Notes under the pieces: model-generated | What the model was told of the DNA's origin: nothing | What the model saw: only the letters and a program-made list of their open reading frames with translations | Database searches by the model: none | Shown here: piece by piece, positions 17,291-26,605 of the stretch | Position numbering within the stretch: position 1 is the first letter of the stretch | Layout: the number at the start of each line of letters is the position of its first letter | Assembly: GCF_038632915.1 (NCBI RefSeq) | Contig: NZ_CP152050.1 | Span: 2,387,001-2,451,000 of the forward strand | Reading direction: 5' to 3' | DNA length: 64,000 bases | Source: Paenisporosarcina sp. FSL H8-0542 | GTDB taxonomy: Bacteria > Bacillota > Bacilli > Bacillales_A > Planococcaceae | Translations under genes and position numbers: made by a program

Positions 17291-19698
17291 TTTTGGACCT
17301 CCCCTTTTAAGCGTAATTCTGGCAAACGAGTATAATCGTCACCGTTTGAAGCTTGTTTATTCACTTTGAACTTAATTTTCCCATCAGCTGAAATATATTG
17401 GTCTATATTTTCTTTGATAGAAAATCGTCCGCTTGTAACTTCTTCAAATGCCTTTGTAGCTACATTATAAATTTCCACTGAAATCGAAGAAGTGTCAGTA
17501 TTTGCCAATTGAAGTTCTTTCCATTTTACGTCTTTCACCGGAACGTTACTTGGAATCGTCCATTCATATGAATACGAACCATTTGACATAAACCATTCGA
17601 ACTTACTTTCACTCATTTGATTATAATAACCGGACGTTTCTTCTGTGTTCACAGCAATATCGAAAGCTGAAGACGGTAAAGTAAATTCACCAGAAAAGAT
17701 GGTTTTTGGTGAGAATGTCTGGTAAATCATATTGATTGCTGACATTTCTGCACGCGCATCCTTCAAGGATACAGGTACAATTGCATCTTCTGTATGTGCA
17801 ACTATTGCAGGTTGTGTTTTTTGTTCACCTGTCATTTGCGACATGCGAATCAAACTATTTTTACGTTCTTTAGGTAGGTCAGCCGCTTTCATTGCTGAAC
17901 CAAATCCCATGTATTGTTGTGAACCGTTGCTCATAGCAATTGGTACCAATAATGCCGATCCTACTGGTTCATTCACCTCAATGGACTCATTTGATTCTAA
18001 ATCTCCGAGGTTAATCATTTTTGTTCCTGACCAAATGGCAACATCCTTCAGAGCAAATGGGAATTCATTTTTCACAGTTCCCCGAACATTTCCACCCTCA
18101 ACCGTCAAATCAATAGCAAATTGGCCCACTTCTTGTATATTGGATTCTCCAAGGACGGATGAAACGGACCAATACCCAACATCTCGTACGGTCAATTGAT
18201 CCTTATCTGCCTGTTCATTTAAAATCGACATTGCTTGCACATTGCCGGAGTTATCTGCGAATGGATTCATTCGTTTTGAAGCAACCATGGTCGTTCCGTT
18301 TTCAGCCTCAAAAGTGAAGTTTCCACTGCGATTGGAAAGCAGGGACTCGACGTAATATCCAGAGAGACTGCCATCGGCTTGAACTTCATAAAAACTTGAT
18401 TGTTGAATTTGAGGACGCACAAGGCGATCTTTAGCACCGTAAGCAAAAATGGCTAAAGAAGCCAAAATGGAGATTGCCGGGATAATCCACCATGCGTGTT
18501 CCCGCTTATCTTTTCTTTTTAATAGGAAATACAATAATGGTCCGACCAGAATAATGTAAATGATGACAATGGTAATCATTAAGGGCGTAGATACTTGGAA
18601 TGAAGGAAACAGTTCGTTCATCTGTCCCACTTCGTTTGTCATTTGTTCTTTTATATTTTGACCACCATAATTTTGATAAATTTGATTAACATTGGCTTTT
18701 TTGATTAGCTCTGTCAATAGGAATGAGTAATTGGCTTGTTTGGAAAGAGGTTCATCACCAAGTGAAAAAGCCGTCTGAATGATTGCACCTTTTCCGATGG
18801 AATTTATAGCAGCGATTGGTTCGTTATCAGACTTCATAACGACACGAGATCCCTCATTTGCTTTTGCTCCAAAAATTGCTATGTCTTCTGTAAACTCCTT
18901 ATTATTGGCGAATACAGTTAATTTTTCTGCTTTTAGTGTTTTTCGTTCATCGGTCAAAGTTAGTGGCAGCTTTTCAGATAATAAACCAAGTTCAGCACTT
19001 GTATTATCTGATGCCCCAACAAGAACAACCCCTCCAGTTTGAACCCAGTCAAGAATCGCTTGTTGCTGTTCCTGTTCCAAATCTCCCAATACGTACTCAT
19101 CAATCACTAAATAATTGGCAAGGTCATACGCAGCATTGTCCGTCGGGAATTGGAAATCTTTCATCTGTCCTAAGTGGATAATTTGTGAGCCTCCCATACC
19201 CACCATTTTTACAGTGGATAAGGCACGCAAACGGTCTGCGCTCTCAGTTAACGTAAGGAAGAAAGTTGTGTCTTGACCAAAAGAATTGGGACGGATACTT
19301 TTATTCCCTTTATATGGAATTTCCTTTCCGTTCTCCCAGTCACCATCGTAAAAATAAAACATTTGATAGTCAGAGTTATAGGCCATATCTTCTGATAATC
19401 CTGGTAAAGCCAGATTTAGTGTCTTGGTTTCACCTTTACCAATCGTAAATGGAATAGCTTTGGCTGAACCTATTCCGTAGGATTCGGAATAATCAATCAC
19501 CAAATCACCTGAAAATTCATCTCCTGAATTAACTACGGTGACAGTCAGAGGCAATCCTTCTCCATATTTGATTTTATTTTGAAAGCCTGCAGTAGCTTTT
19601 ACTTCCAGTTGCGGTGCTGCGTATGCTTCTGTAATCGGCATAAGACTAAGCAAAAATAATATGCTTAATGCAAAACACCACCGAATAGTTTGCTTCAT
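17287..19698 (-). CDS. Exported membrane protein with GATase-like domain (first gene of ABC/MoxR operon)
   Basis: An 803-residue protein with a Sec signal peptide (residues 1-27, cleavage near AYA-AP). An immunoglobulin-like beta region follows (30-100), then a Rossmann-like GATase1 region (about 190-330; LDWVQTGGVVLVGA) without a visible catalytic Cys. Two membrane helices (372-394, 403-421) are separated by a basic loop (KRKDKRE), and a large C-terminal domain lies outside the cell. It could be the receptor or substrate-handling partner of the ABC transporter. AAGGGGG precedes ATG. No named family recognised. Confidence 0.78.
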   Translation of the reverse strand: MKQTIRWCFALSILFLLSLMPITEAYAAPQLEVKATAGFQNKIKYGEGLPLTVTVVNSGDEFSGDLVIDYSESYGIGSAKAIPFTIGKGETKTLNLALPGLSEDMAYNSDYQMFYFYDGDWENGKEIPYKGNKSIRPNSFGQDTTFFLTLTESADRLRALSTVKMVGMGGSQIIHLGQMKDFQFPTDNAAYDLANYLVIDEYVLGDLEQEQQQAILDWVQTGGVVLVGASDNTSAELGLLSEKLPLTLTDERKTLKAEKLTVFANNKEFTEDIAIFGAKANEGSRVVMKSDNEPIAAINSIGKGAIIQTAFSLGDEPLSKQANYSFLLTELIKKANVNQIYQNYGGQNIKEQMTNEVGQMNELFPSFQVSTPLMITIVIIYIILVGPLLYFLLKRKDKREHAWWIIPAISILASLAIFAYGAKDRLVRPQIQQSSFYEVQADGSLSGYYVESLLSNRSGNFTFEAENGTTMVASKRMNPFADNSGNVQAMSILNEQADKDQLTVRDVGYWSVSSVLGESNIQEVGQFAIDLTVEGGNVRGTVKNEFPFALKDVAIWSGTKMINLGDLESNESIEVNEPVGSALLVPIAMSNGSQQYMGFGSAMKAADLPKERKNSLIRMSQMTGEQKTQPAIVAHTEDAIVPVSLKDARAEMSAINMIYQTFSPKTIFSGEFTLPSSAFDIAVNTEETSGYYNQMSESKFEWFMSNGSYSYEWTIPSNVPVKDVKWKELQLANTDTSSISVEIYNVATKAFEEVTSGRFSIKENIDQYISADGKIKFKVNKQASNGDDYTRLPELRLKGEVQK

Positions 19699-19825
19699 TT
19701 TCTTTCCCCCTTATCTCTATATTGATTAGTACGAATTGTCTATCTATAAGTTCCTTAAAAAACTAGAAAAATACATTTTTATCAACAAATGACCATAAAA
19801 TGGTTATCCTCATGATTTGAGACTT

Positions 19826-19859
19826 AAAAAAATCATGATAACTAATCGTTATCATGATT
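19826..19859 (-). terminator. Terminator of dapL with stop codon in its loop
   Basis: GTTATCATGATT (19848-19859) and AATCATGATAAC (19831-19842) form a perfect 12-bp stem with a 5-base loop, followed by T residues on the minus strand. The 5' arm encodes the last residues (NHDN) of DapL and the stop codon falls at the loop. Confidence 0.88.
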
Positions 19860-20981
19860 CGAAAGCGTACGTATATAAGATTCTGTAAATGGAACGAGAT
19901 AATCCACTACTGTTTCATTAGGATTCAACTTGGCATTGTGCAGACCATACGATGAATCAACGCCAGCCCAAAATAGGAAGCCAGGAATTTCTTGAAGGAA
20001 ATAGCCGAAGTCTTCACCAGTCATGGCTGGGTCACAATGGATTGCATTTGTTGTATCATCATGATTGGCAAATGATAAAAAGTTTTGGGTAATTTCTTCT
20101 GAATTAAATACTTGATAGTAAGATGAGCCATAATCAATATGCACTTTACAATCAAAAGCAATTTCAGTCGATTTACAAAGTGCTTCAATTCGTTCTTTAA
20201 CTGTTTGCATCGTTACTGCATCCATCGTACGGATTGTACCTTCTAAACGTGCATGACCCGAAATGATGTTTTGAACAGTACCGGATGTCATTTTCCCAAT
20301 TGTCACCACTGCAGATTCCAACGGATTGATTGCTCGACTGACAATCGTCTGCAGTTGGAGCAATAGACTGGCTGCGGCAATCGTCATGTCTTTCGTACGA
20401 TGTGGATACGCCGCATGTCCTTCGACACCATGTAAATCAATGAATAACTCTGATGTATTCGCAAACAGTAGACCTGGACGAGTCGCAATCGTGCCGACAG
20501 GATACTCCGGGGCAATATGAAAAGCTAAGATCACATCAGGTAGAAATTCTGGATGTTTCTCTTTTAACCATTCCCGCATTGGCAGTGCTCCACCAGGACC
20601 TTCTTCTGCTGGCTGGAATAGGAATACCATATCATCATTTATAGGCGTTTGATTAAGCTGTCTTAACAGCCCAAGCGCGACCGTCATATGGATATCATGA
20701 CCACATGCATGCATATAACCCGTATGAGTTGATTGATAGGAAAACCCCGTTTGTTCATTGATTGGGAGTCCATCTATATCAGTTCTCCAACCTATTGTCT
20801 TTTTGGGATCAATCCCTTTAACATGGACAACAATCCCTGTTTTCCACTTCACGACAGTTAACCGTTCTTGATTCAGCAATTGAATTTCCTCTAATAAATA
20901 GGCTTGTGTTTTATATTCTTGAAAACCGATTTCAGGAATTTGATGTAAATCACGTCGTATTTGTTGAAGAGTTTTCATCAT
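19842..20981 (-). CDS. dapL: N-acetyldiaminopimelate deacetylase
   Basis: Hydrolyses N-acetyl-LL-2,6-diaminopimelate to LL-diaminopimelate and acetate in the acetylase branch of DAP/lysine synthesis (B. subtilis YkuR). It is an M20-family metal-dependent amidohydrolase of 379 residues. Metal-binding motifs visible are ACGHDIHM and PAEEGPGGALPM. The dimerisation domain lies in the middle third and the C-terminal ligand motif is MTGEDFGYF. It is 6 bp downstream of dapH, matching the ykuQ-ykuR arrangement. Two consecutive ATGs could start it. Confidence 0.93.
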   Translation of the reverse strand: MMKTLQQIRRDLHQIPEIGFQEYKTQAYLLEEIQLLNQERLTVVKWKTGIVVHVKGIDPKKTIGWRTDIDGLPINEQTGFSYQSTHTGYMHACGHDIHMTVALGLLRQLNQTPINDDMVFLFQPAEEGPGGALPMREWLKEKHPEFLPDVILAFHIAPEYPVGTIATRPGLLFANTSELFIDLHGVEGHAAYPHRTKDMTIAAASLLLQLQTIVSRAINPLESAVVTIGKMTSGTVQNIISGHARLEGTIRTMDAVTMQTVKERIEALCKSTEIAFDCKVHIDYGSSYYQVFNSEEITQNFLSFANHDDTTNAIHCDPAMTGEDFGYFLQEIPGFLFWAGVDSSYGLHNAKLNPNETVVDYLVPFTESYIRTLSNHDND

Positions 20982-20987
20982 CGCTTC

Positions 20988-21701
20988 CTACAATTGGCGA
21001 AGTTCGTGCATGATTTCTGTTTTTGATTTTGTTTTATCATCGATTTCTTTGATTACTTTCGCTGGCGTTCCCGCAACTACTGTATATGGAGGAACATCTT
21101 TTGTAACAATGGCTCCTGCTGCAACAACTGCACCTTTTCCAATTTTCACGCCTTCTAGTACAACTGCGTTTGCTCCAACAAGTACATCGTCTTCCACAAT
21201 TACTGGCATTGCTGAAGGTGGCTCAATGACGCCTGCCAGCACAGCTCCTGCCCCAATGTGACAGTTTTTGCCGACAGTTGCACGCCCCCCAAGAATGGCA
21301 CCCATATCAATCATAGAACCATCACCAATTACCGCTCCAATATTAATAACTGCCCCCATCATAATGATACAGTTATTGCCGATATCCACTTGATCGCGAA
21401 TAAACGCGCCAGGTTCAATACGGGAATTGATCCCCTTTAGATCCACTAATGGAATTGCTGAATTACGTCGATCATTTTCAACGACCACATCTGAAATTTG
21501 TTCTTTATGCATAGCCAAGGCAGCTTCAATTTCAGACCATTCTCCGAAAAGTACAAGTGAATTGCCTTCGCCAAATATTTTTGTGTTTTCTCCGAAAGAA
21601 AGATTCTGTAAGTTCTCACCATTTACATAAGCCTTTACCGGCGTTGATTTTTTAGCGTGTTGAATATAAGAAATAATTTCATATGCATCCATCTGCTTCA
21701 T
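20988..21701 (-). CDS. dapH: Tetrahydrodipicolinate N-acetyltransferase
   Basis: Transfers acetyl from acetyl-CoA to tetrahydrodipicolinate, the first step of the acetylase route to DAP and lysine (B. subtilis YkuQ). The 237-residue protein has an N-terminal alpha/beta domain and a long left-handed beta-helix of hexapeptide repeats (about 90-205; [20 protein letters not shown]). The ribosome site AAAGGAG precedes ATG 21701. Its product is acted on by an aminotransferase and then by DapL next door. Confidence 0.95.
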   Translation of the reverse strand: MKQMDAYEIISYIQHAKKSTPVKAYVNGENLQNLSFGENTKIFGEGNSLVLFGEWSEIEAALAMHKEQISDVVVENDRRNSAIPLVDLKGINSRIEPGAFIRDQVDIGNNCIIMMGAVINIGAVIGDGSMIDMGAILGGRATVGKNCHIGAGAVLAGVIEPPSAMPVIVEDDVLVGANAVVLEGVKIGKGAVVAAGAIVTKDVPPYTVVAGTPAKVIKEIDDKTKSKTEIMHELRQL

Positions 21702-21770
21702 TCTTGTTGAACTCCTTTCAATCTTAAATATGGACTAATTGTACAGGAAATCTGAAAATATTACATCTAT

Positions 21771-22661
21771 TTAATTTGAATAATCATGCAATCTTTTTGC
21801 ATGTTCTTCCACAACACTCACAAATGCTTCTACTTGTCTCAATTCAAAAGCTGATTCATAACCAATTAACCAAGTATCACGAGTCAATTCAAATTCTTCT
21901 GCTTGATTCGTTAAGGCAATTTTATTTACTTTTTCCAATCCACTTAACGTAATTGATGGCAGGATAGCATAGCCAATTCCATTCAATGCCATTTGTTTAC
22001 ATGTTTCTATCTGATCCACCGTAATCTGGCGCCTAGGACTCGAAGAGAAATGGCGTTGCCACCACGCCTGAATTTCTTGATAGTAATTGGAATCACTTTT
22101 GAACTGAATAAAAGGTCGGTCTGTTGACAAAACATCTTCTACTTCCTTTAGCTCTTGATCAACCAGATACAAAGTGTCGCGGAAAAGATGAATTTTCGTA
22201 CCTTTCCATTCCGTATGTCCTCTGACGATGCCGATGTGAGCCTCTCCATCGTATAGAGATTTTACGATTTCTGAACTCCATCCTGTGATAAGGGATATTT
22301 TTGCTTCAGGATATTTCGTGACAAAATCTTTCAAGACTATCGGCAACCAGTTCTGTCCGACAATTGAAGCACAAGCAATTTTTAAAGTGCCGTGTACTTT
22401 TGATGTCATCGACTGTATGAGTTCAAATATTTCTTCTTGTTTGGCAATCGTATCAATAGCAAATTGGATGACAATCTCGCCAGCTGGTGTCGCAGTCAAG
22501 CCTTTTTGGGAACGAAGAAAAAGTTGAGCCCCCCACTCTTTTTCAATGGATTGAAGGCGTTGGGATAATGCTGGTTGAGATAGGAAAAGTCGTTCCGCAG
22601 CTTTTCTCATATTGCGTTCTTCGGCCAGAATTTTGATGATTTGTGATTCATTTGTCGTCAC
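21771..22661 (-). CDS. ccpC: LysR-family regulator CcpC
   Basis: A 296-residue LysR transcription factor. The N-terminal winged helix-turn-helix (MRKAAERLFLSQPALSQRLQ) and effector-binding domain (SLITGWSSEIVKSLYDGEAH; QIETCKQMALNGIGYAILPS) match what I recall of B. subtilis CcpC (YkuM), which represses citrate synthase and aconitase genes and responds to citrate. As in B. subtilis it sits between dapH and the CBS protein. The start is GTG 22661, with AAGGAGA upstream; an earlier in-frame start at 22694 lacks a site. Confidence 0.88.
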   Translation of the reverse strand: MTTNESQIIKILAEERNMRKAAERLFLSQPALSQRLQSIEKEWGAQLFLRSQKGLTATPAGEIVIQFAIDTIAKQEEIFELIQSMTSKVHGTLKIACASIVGQNWLPIVLKDFVTKYPEAKISLITGWSSEIVKSLYDGEAHIGIVRGHTEWKGTKIHLFRDTLYLVDQELKEVEDVLSTDRPFIQFKSDSNYYQEIQAWWQRHFSSSPRRQITVDQIETCKQMALNGIGYAILPSITLSGLEKVNKIALTNQAEEFELTRDTWLIGYESAFELRQVEAFVSVVEEHAKRLHDYSN

Positions 22662-22731
22662 GCGCTTCTCTCCTTTATTCAAAACTGCTTTCATCCAATA
22701 GATATATTAACGTAAAAATTTTGTACAAACG

Positions 22732-22760
22732 AAAAAAGAAGACCTCCCATGGAGATCTTC
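22732..22760 (-). terminator. Terminator of darB
   Basis: A 10-bp stem (GAAGATCTCC/GGAGGTCTTC on the minus strand, one G-T) with a 3-base loop is followed by a T run. It separates darB from ccpC, so ccpC must have its own promoter. Confidence 0.88.
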
Positions 22761-22775
22761 TCTTATTTTTGCATA

Positions 22776-23219
22776 TTACTGATTATTTTGATAGATATGT
22801 TTTTTCAATTGCTTCAATACAACTCGTCGAGTTAAAATACCTAAAAAAGTTTCTTCATCATCCACTACACATAAGAAAGGATGATTAATCAAAAGATCAA
22901 GTCCTTTTTTGAATTTTTCATTAATATGAATGGTTGGAACAGGTGATTGCATTACTTCATCCACTTTTATATCCGGTAGACGTTCGTACTCGATGTGATC
23001 AAGTCCTAAAATGGAATCTGTAATCATTTGTGTACTGACTAATCCTTTTAAACGGTACTTGAAATCTAAAACCGGTACGGATGAATAACCTGTTTTTGTT
23101 AATACTAATAGGGCATGTTCTGCACTATTTCCAACTTGCACATGTGCTACTTTTTCTGATGAGATGATGAATTCTTCGATTTGCATATCCAAAAAATCTC
23201 TGCTTGTAACCGAAATCAT
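22776..23219 (-). CDS. darB: CBS-domain protein, cyclic-di-AMP-binding DarB/CbpB
   Basis: A 147-residue protein made of two CBS domains (about 15-70 and 85-140) with no other module. Length, neighbourhood (next to ccpC) and sequence (KTGYSSVPVLDFKYRLKGLV) agree with B. subtilis YkuL, now called DarB, which binds cyclic di-AMP and, when free, stimulates Rel and pyruvate carboxylase. The K+ transporter KtrD, another element of c-di-AMP physiology, is also in this window. GGAGTAGAAG precedes ATG. Confidence 0.85.
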   Translation of the reverse strand: MISVTSRDFLDMQIEEFIISSEKVAHVQVGNSAEHALLVLTKTGYSSVPVLDFKYRLKGLVSTQMITDSILGLDHIEYERLPDIKVDEVMQSPVPTIHINEKFKKGLDLLINHPFLCVVDDEETFLGILTRRVVLKQLKKHIYQNNQ

Positions 23220-23320
23220 ACACTTCTACTCCTTTATCTGCTCTACTTGCGAACAGCATACTACTCTTTTATCATATCATATTCTGGGAATGAACATAGA
23301 TGTAAACGTTTTATCCATAA

Positions 23321-23351
23321 TAAAACTTCTTCCCTGATTAAGCGGAAGAAG
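23321..23351 (-). terminator. Terminator of the small membrane protein gene
   Basis: CTTCTTCC (23326-23333) and GGAAGAAG (23344-23351) form a stem that overlaps the stop codon; TTTTATT follows on the minus strand. Confidence 0.7.
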
Positions 23352-23577
23352 CCATTACGTAATACATGATAATAACGAAGACAAAAGCGCCTGCAGCTAC
23401 AAATACCCAGAAAATTGGATTAAACGAAATGGGATTATCTTTTACTGATTGTGCAATTGGCGTATCATTCACTTGCTGCCGTCTACTTTCAAGTGTCATA
23501 ACGCGCCACGTCCCGTACAAACCAATCAAACTTATGATGACGATAACGAATAGCAAAGGCCAAGTCCATATATCCAT
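23338..23577 (-). CDS. Small two-helix membrane protein
   Basis: About 79 residues. Two hydrophobic helices (about 6-25 and 52-76) flank a polar loop containing ESRRQQ and NDTPIAQS. I do not recognise a characterised family. It lies 59 bp downstream of fadH on the same strand and may be co-transcribed. The second ATG (23577) is preferred because AAAGGGTAGG lies 7-8 bases upstream; ATG 23583 is possible. Confidence 0.7.
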   Translation of the reverse strand: MDIWTWPLLFVIVIISLIGLYGTWRVMTLESRRQQVNDTPIAQSVKDNPISFNPIFWVFVAAGAFVFVIIMYYVMASSA

Positions 23578-23636
23578 ACTCATCCTACCCTTTCATTGAA
23601 GTAAAGTTAGTATGGGTCAAATCATGGATTTTAAGC

Positions 23637-24407
23637 TTAAAATGGAAACTTATTTAACCATTGACCGCCATCAAGCGTAATGATTTCTCCATTCATATAT
23701 GAAGCTTTATCGGAAAGCATAAATGATGCAAGATCTGCAATTTCTTCTGGACGTCCGAGTCGACCAAGTGGAACAGATTTGAGCGTACGTGCTGCAGCTT
23801 CTTCGGATTCCCAAAGTTTTTCAGCACCACCAGTACGTTCTATTGGACCAGGTGCGATACCATTTACCCGAATTCCATATTGTGTACCCCATTCGACAGC
23901 TAATGTACGTGTCAATGACATGACTCCCGCTTTAGCTGCTGCAGAATGAGCAACACCAGCACCGGCATTCCACGCATATGTTGCCAGCATATTTAGAATG
24001 GCTCCTTTTTGCTCTTTCTCAATCCAATAGTTACCAACTGCTTGCGAACAATAAAATGTTCCGTTCAAGACTATATCGATTACGGATTTCCAGCCGTTCG
24101 GTGAAAGCTTTTCCGCATGAACGATAAAATTGCCCGCAGCATTATTAACCAGTCCATCTATTTTCCCAAATCTCTCGTCAGTGTACTGAACCATTGCCTT
24201 CACATGTTCTGGTTCGCGCACGTCCATTTGAAAAATACCTACTCTCTTGGAATCATGTGAAATAGCTTTTTGAGCTGTTTCCAGACGCTCCATATCGCGT
24301 CCAGTAATGACAACGTTTGCACCTTCTTCTACGAAACGTTTAGCCATATAGAAACCCATACCACTAGAACCACCCGTAATAATTATGGTTTGATCTTTCA
24401 ATAACAT
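23637..24407 (-). CDS. fadH: 2,4-dienoyl-CoA reductase (SDR family)
   Basis: An NADPH-dependent reductase that helps beta-oxidation of unsaturated fatty acids; about 256 residues. The cofactor motif is TGGSSGMGFYMA, followed by NNAAGNF. The usual SDR catalytic YxxxK reads SAAAK, a Ser-for-Tyr change that fits dienoyl-CoA reductases rather than a broken enzyme. The C-terminus has the PGPI motif and a DGGQWL end. B. subtilis FadH (YkuF) lies in the same neighbourhood. ATG 24407 has AGGGG upstream; GTG 24416 is an alternative. Confidence 0.87.
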   Translation of the reverse strand: MLLKDQTIIITGGSSGMGFYMAKRFVEEGANVVITGRDMERLETAQKAISHDSKRVGIFQMDVREPEHVKAMVQYTDERFGKIDGLVNNAAGNFIVHAEKLSPNGWKSVIDIVLNGTFYCSQAVGNYWIEKEQKGAILNMLATYAWNAGAGVAHSAAAKAGVMSLTRTLAVEWGTQYGIRVNGIAPGPIERTGGAEKLWESEEAAARTLKSVPLGRLGRPEEIADLASFMLSDKASYMNGEIITLDGGQWLNKFPF

Positions 24408-24499
24408 ACTAGACACCCCTTTTATTCTGAATATTCTTTCTTAATCCCAATTATGCCATTACTATCGTAGAAAAGTATATATGTTTTATTATATATTCT

Positions 24500-26605
24500 T
24501 CATTCTTTATCGTCCGGGACCCGATAAGCTAACTTTAAGAGCTCTTCCTGACTGTTCCAGACAGGTTCATCATTTTTCGGCAATCGGTGATGATACTCAC
24601 CATATTGATCTTGCTCACGGGCCTTCGCTGTATCATCCATTTGAAATAAAATAAGGTTCATAATCCGTTTTTTTATTGTCTCTTCATAAACAGGAAAAAG
24701 AATCTCGACCCGTTTGATCATGTTTCTGGTCATCATATCCGCAGAAGATAGATAAACATGATTTTCACCATTATGATGAAACCAATAAATTCTCGAATGC
24801 TCCAGAAATCTTCCCACAATACTAATGACTCGGATATTTTCACTGATTCCCTTAATCTGCGGACGTAAACAACAGATACCACGTACGATTAAATCAATTT
24901 TCACCCCTGAAATAGAAGCATCATACATTTTCATAATCAGTTCTTTGTCAGTCAATGAATTCATTTTTGCACGGATATAACCATTCCCGTTTTTTTTATG
25001 GAATTCAATTTCCTGTTCAATCAGCTTGATAAACTCATCGCGAATATCATATGGAGCCACAATCAAATGATGAAATTTCGGTTTTTCTGTGTAGCCACTT
25101 AAAAAATTAAAGAAATTAGTCGCATCAATACCAAATTTCTTTTCCGTTGTAATAATTCCCATATCCGTATAAATTTTTGCCGTTTGATCATTGTAGTTTC
25201 CGGTACCTAAATGGACAAATCTTTCAATCCGTCCGTTTCGGCTACGTACAATCAATGTAATTTTGGAATGGGTCTTTAAATTATGCATTCCATAAATGAC
25301 GAGGCAACCTGCCTGCTCCAGCTCTTTGGCCCAATGTACATTGTTTTCCTCATCAAATCTGGCTTTTAATTCAACTAATACCGTTACTTGTTTGCCATTT
25401 TCTGCTGCACGTTTCAGGGCATTTATCATAGGGGAATTACCACTGACCCTATATAACGTCTGTTTAATCGCAAGGACATTGGGATCTTCCGCTGCCTCAG
25501 AAACAAAATCTAAAATGGGGGCAAATGATTCATAAGGATGATGGAAAAATAAGTCCTGGTGTAATGCTTTTTCAAATAGGTCTTCCTCAGATTCCAGATC
25601 GTATGGCGGTTGAGGAATAAAGTTTTCAAATTCCAGATGTTCACGACCCTCTCTAATTTCTTTAATGAACGAAAAAAGAAAGGTTAAATCGATTGGGCAA
25701 TCAATGTCATAAACATCGTCTTTATGAATCTCTAGTTCATCTAATAAATACGCTAAAATATCAGTGTTGATTTCATTTGACCGAACTTCCAGACGGCTTG
25801 CGGCTCCCCATTTCCTTTTCTTTAATTCTTTTTCTATTTCCACTAATAGATCTCGCGCGCCTTCTTCATGAATTGTTAAATCTGCATTTCGGGTCATACG
25901 AAATGTATTGACTGCTTTCAATTTATATCCATAAAACAATGTATCGATTTGATTGATAATCAAATCTTCCAAGTAAATGTATGAATCACTTTTATCCTTT
26001 GAAGGGATTTTTATCATCCTGGCTAGAACAGATGGAACCTGCACGATTGCCACTTTTTTATGAATTTCTTCTTCCCCTTTTTGTTCCAGCATGACAATAA
26101 TATTCATGGTTTTACTCAACAAGGTTGGAAATGGACGATATGCATCTACTGCAATAGGCGTGAGTACCGGAAAAACATGTTCTTCAAAAAAATGTTGAGC
26201 GAAGATTTTTTGAGTTATAGATAACTCTGCAATCGATAAAACTTCCACATTTTCTTTTTTTAAATGAATACTAATTAATTGCTGATAAAGATCAGACTGT
26301 TTTTTTACAAGGGAATGCGTTTTCTTGGTAATTTCCTTTAGTTGCTCTTTAGGAGTCAAACCTGCTTTGTTTTCAGGTTTTTGAAAACCCGCCCTCACTT
26401 GATCTTGAAGACCTGCGATACGTACCATAAAAAATTCGTCCAAATTCGAACTGAAAATCGCTAAAAACTTCAATCGTTCTGCTAAAGGATTATGTTCATC
26501 CGCCGCTTCTTGTAAAACCCGATCATTGAAAGCAAGCCAGCTTAGTTCACGATTGTTATAGTAATCCGGTTGATCAATGTCTACCTTTGGATGTTGTTCA
26601 GCCAT
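24500..26605 (-). CDS. ppk1: Polyphosphate kinase 1
   Basis: Reversibly makes inorganic polyphosphate from ATP. The 701-residue protein has all PPK1 parts: an N-terminal helical domain (YYNNRELSWLAFNDRVLQEA), a head domain, and two phospholipase-D-like catalytic halves with the phospho-accepting His region (HSKITLIVR; VHLGTGNYND). The ATG at 26605 overlaps the ppx stop by 8 bp (ATGGCTGA), so synthesis is coupled to the hydrolase. An in-frame ATG at 26617 has no proper ribosome site. Confidence 0.95.
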   Translation of the reverse strand: MAEQHPKVDIDQPDYYNNRELSWLAFNDRVLQEAADEHNPLAERLKFLAIFSSNLDEFFMVRIAGLQDQVRAGFQKPENKAGLTPKEQLKEITKKTHSLVKKQSDLYQQLISIHLKKENVEVLSIAELSITQKIFAQHFFEEHVFPVLTPIAVDAYRPFPTLLSKTMNIIVMLEQKGEEEIHKKVAIVQVPSVLARMIKIPSKDKSDSYIYLEDLIINQIDTLFYGYKLKAVNTFRMTRNADLTIHEEGARDLLVEIEKELKKRKWGAASRLEVRSNEINTDILAYLLDELEIHKDDVYDIDCPIDLTFLFSFIKEIREGREHLEFENFIPQPPYDLESEEDLFEKALHQDLFFHHPYESFAPILDFVSEAAEDPNVLAIKQTLYRVSGNSPMINALKRAAENGKQVTVLVELKARFDEENNVHWAKELEQAGCLVIYGMHNLKTHSKITLIVRSRNGRIERFVHLGTGNYNDQTAKIYTDMGIITTEKKFGIDATNFFNFLSGYTEKPKFHHLIVAPYDIRDEFIKLIEQEIEFHKKNGNGYIRAKMNSLTDKELIMKMYDASISGVKIDLIVRGICCLRPQIKGISENIRVISIVGRFLEHSRIYWFHHNGENHVYLSSADMMTRNMIKRVEILFPVYEETIKKRIMNLILFQMDDTAKAREQDQYGEYHHRLPKNDEPVWNSQEELLKLAYRVPDDKE

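Noticed and set aside
23301-23314. cre-like site TGTAAACGTTTTAT upstream of darB
   Set aside because: The conserved CA end is missing (two mismatches), so CcpA control is not supported.
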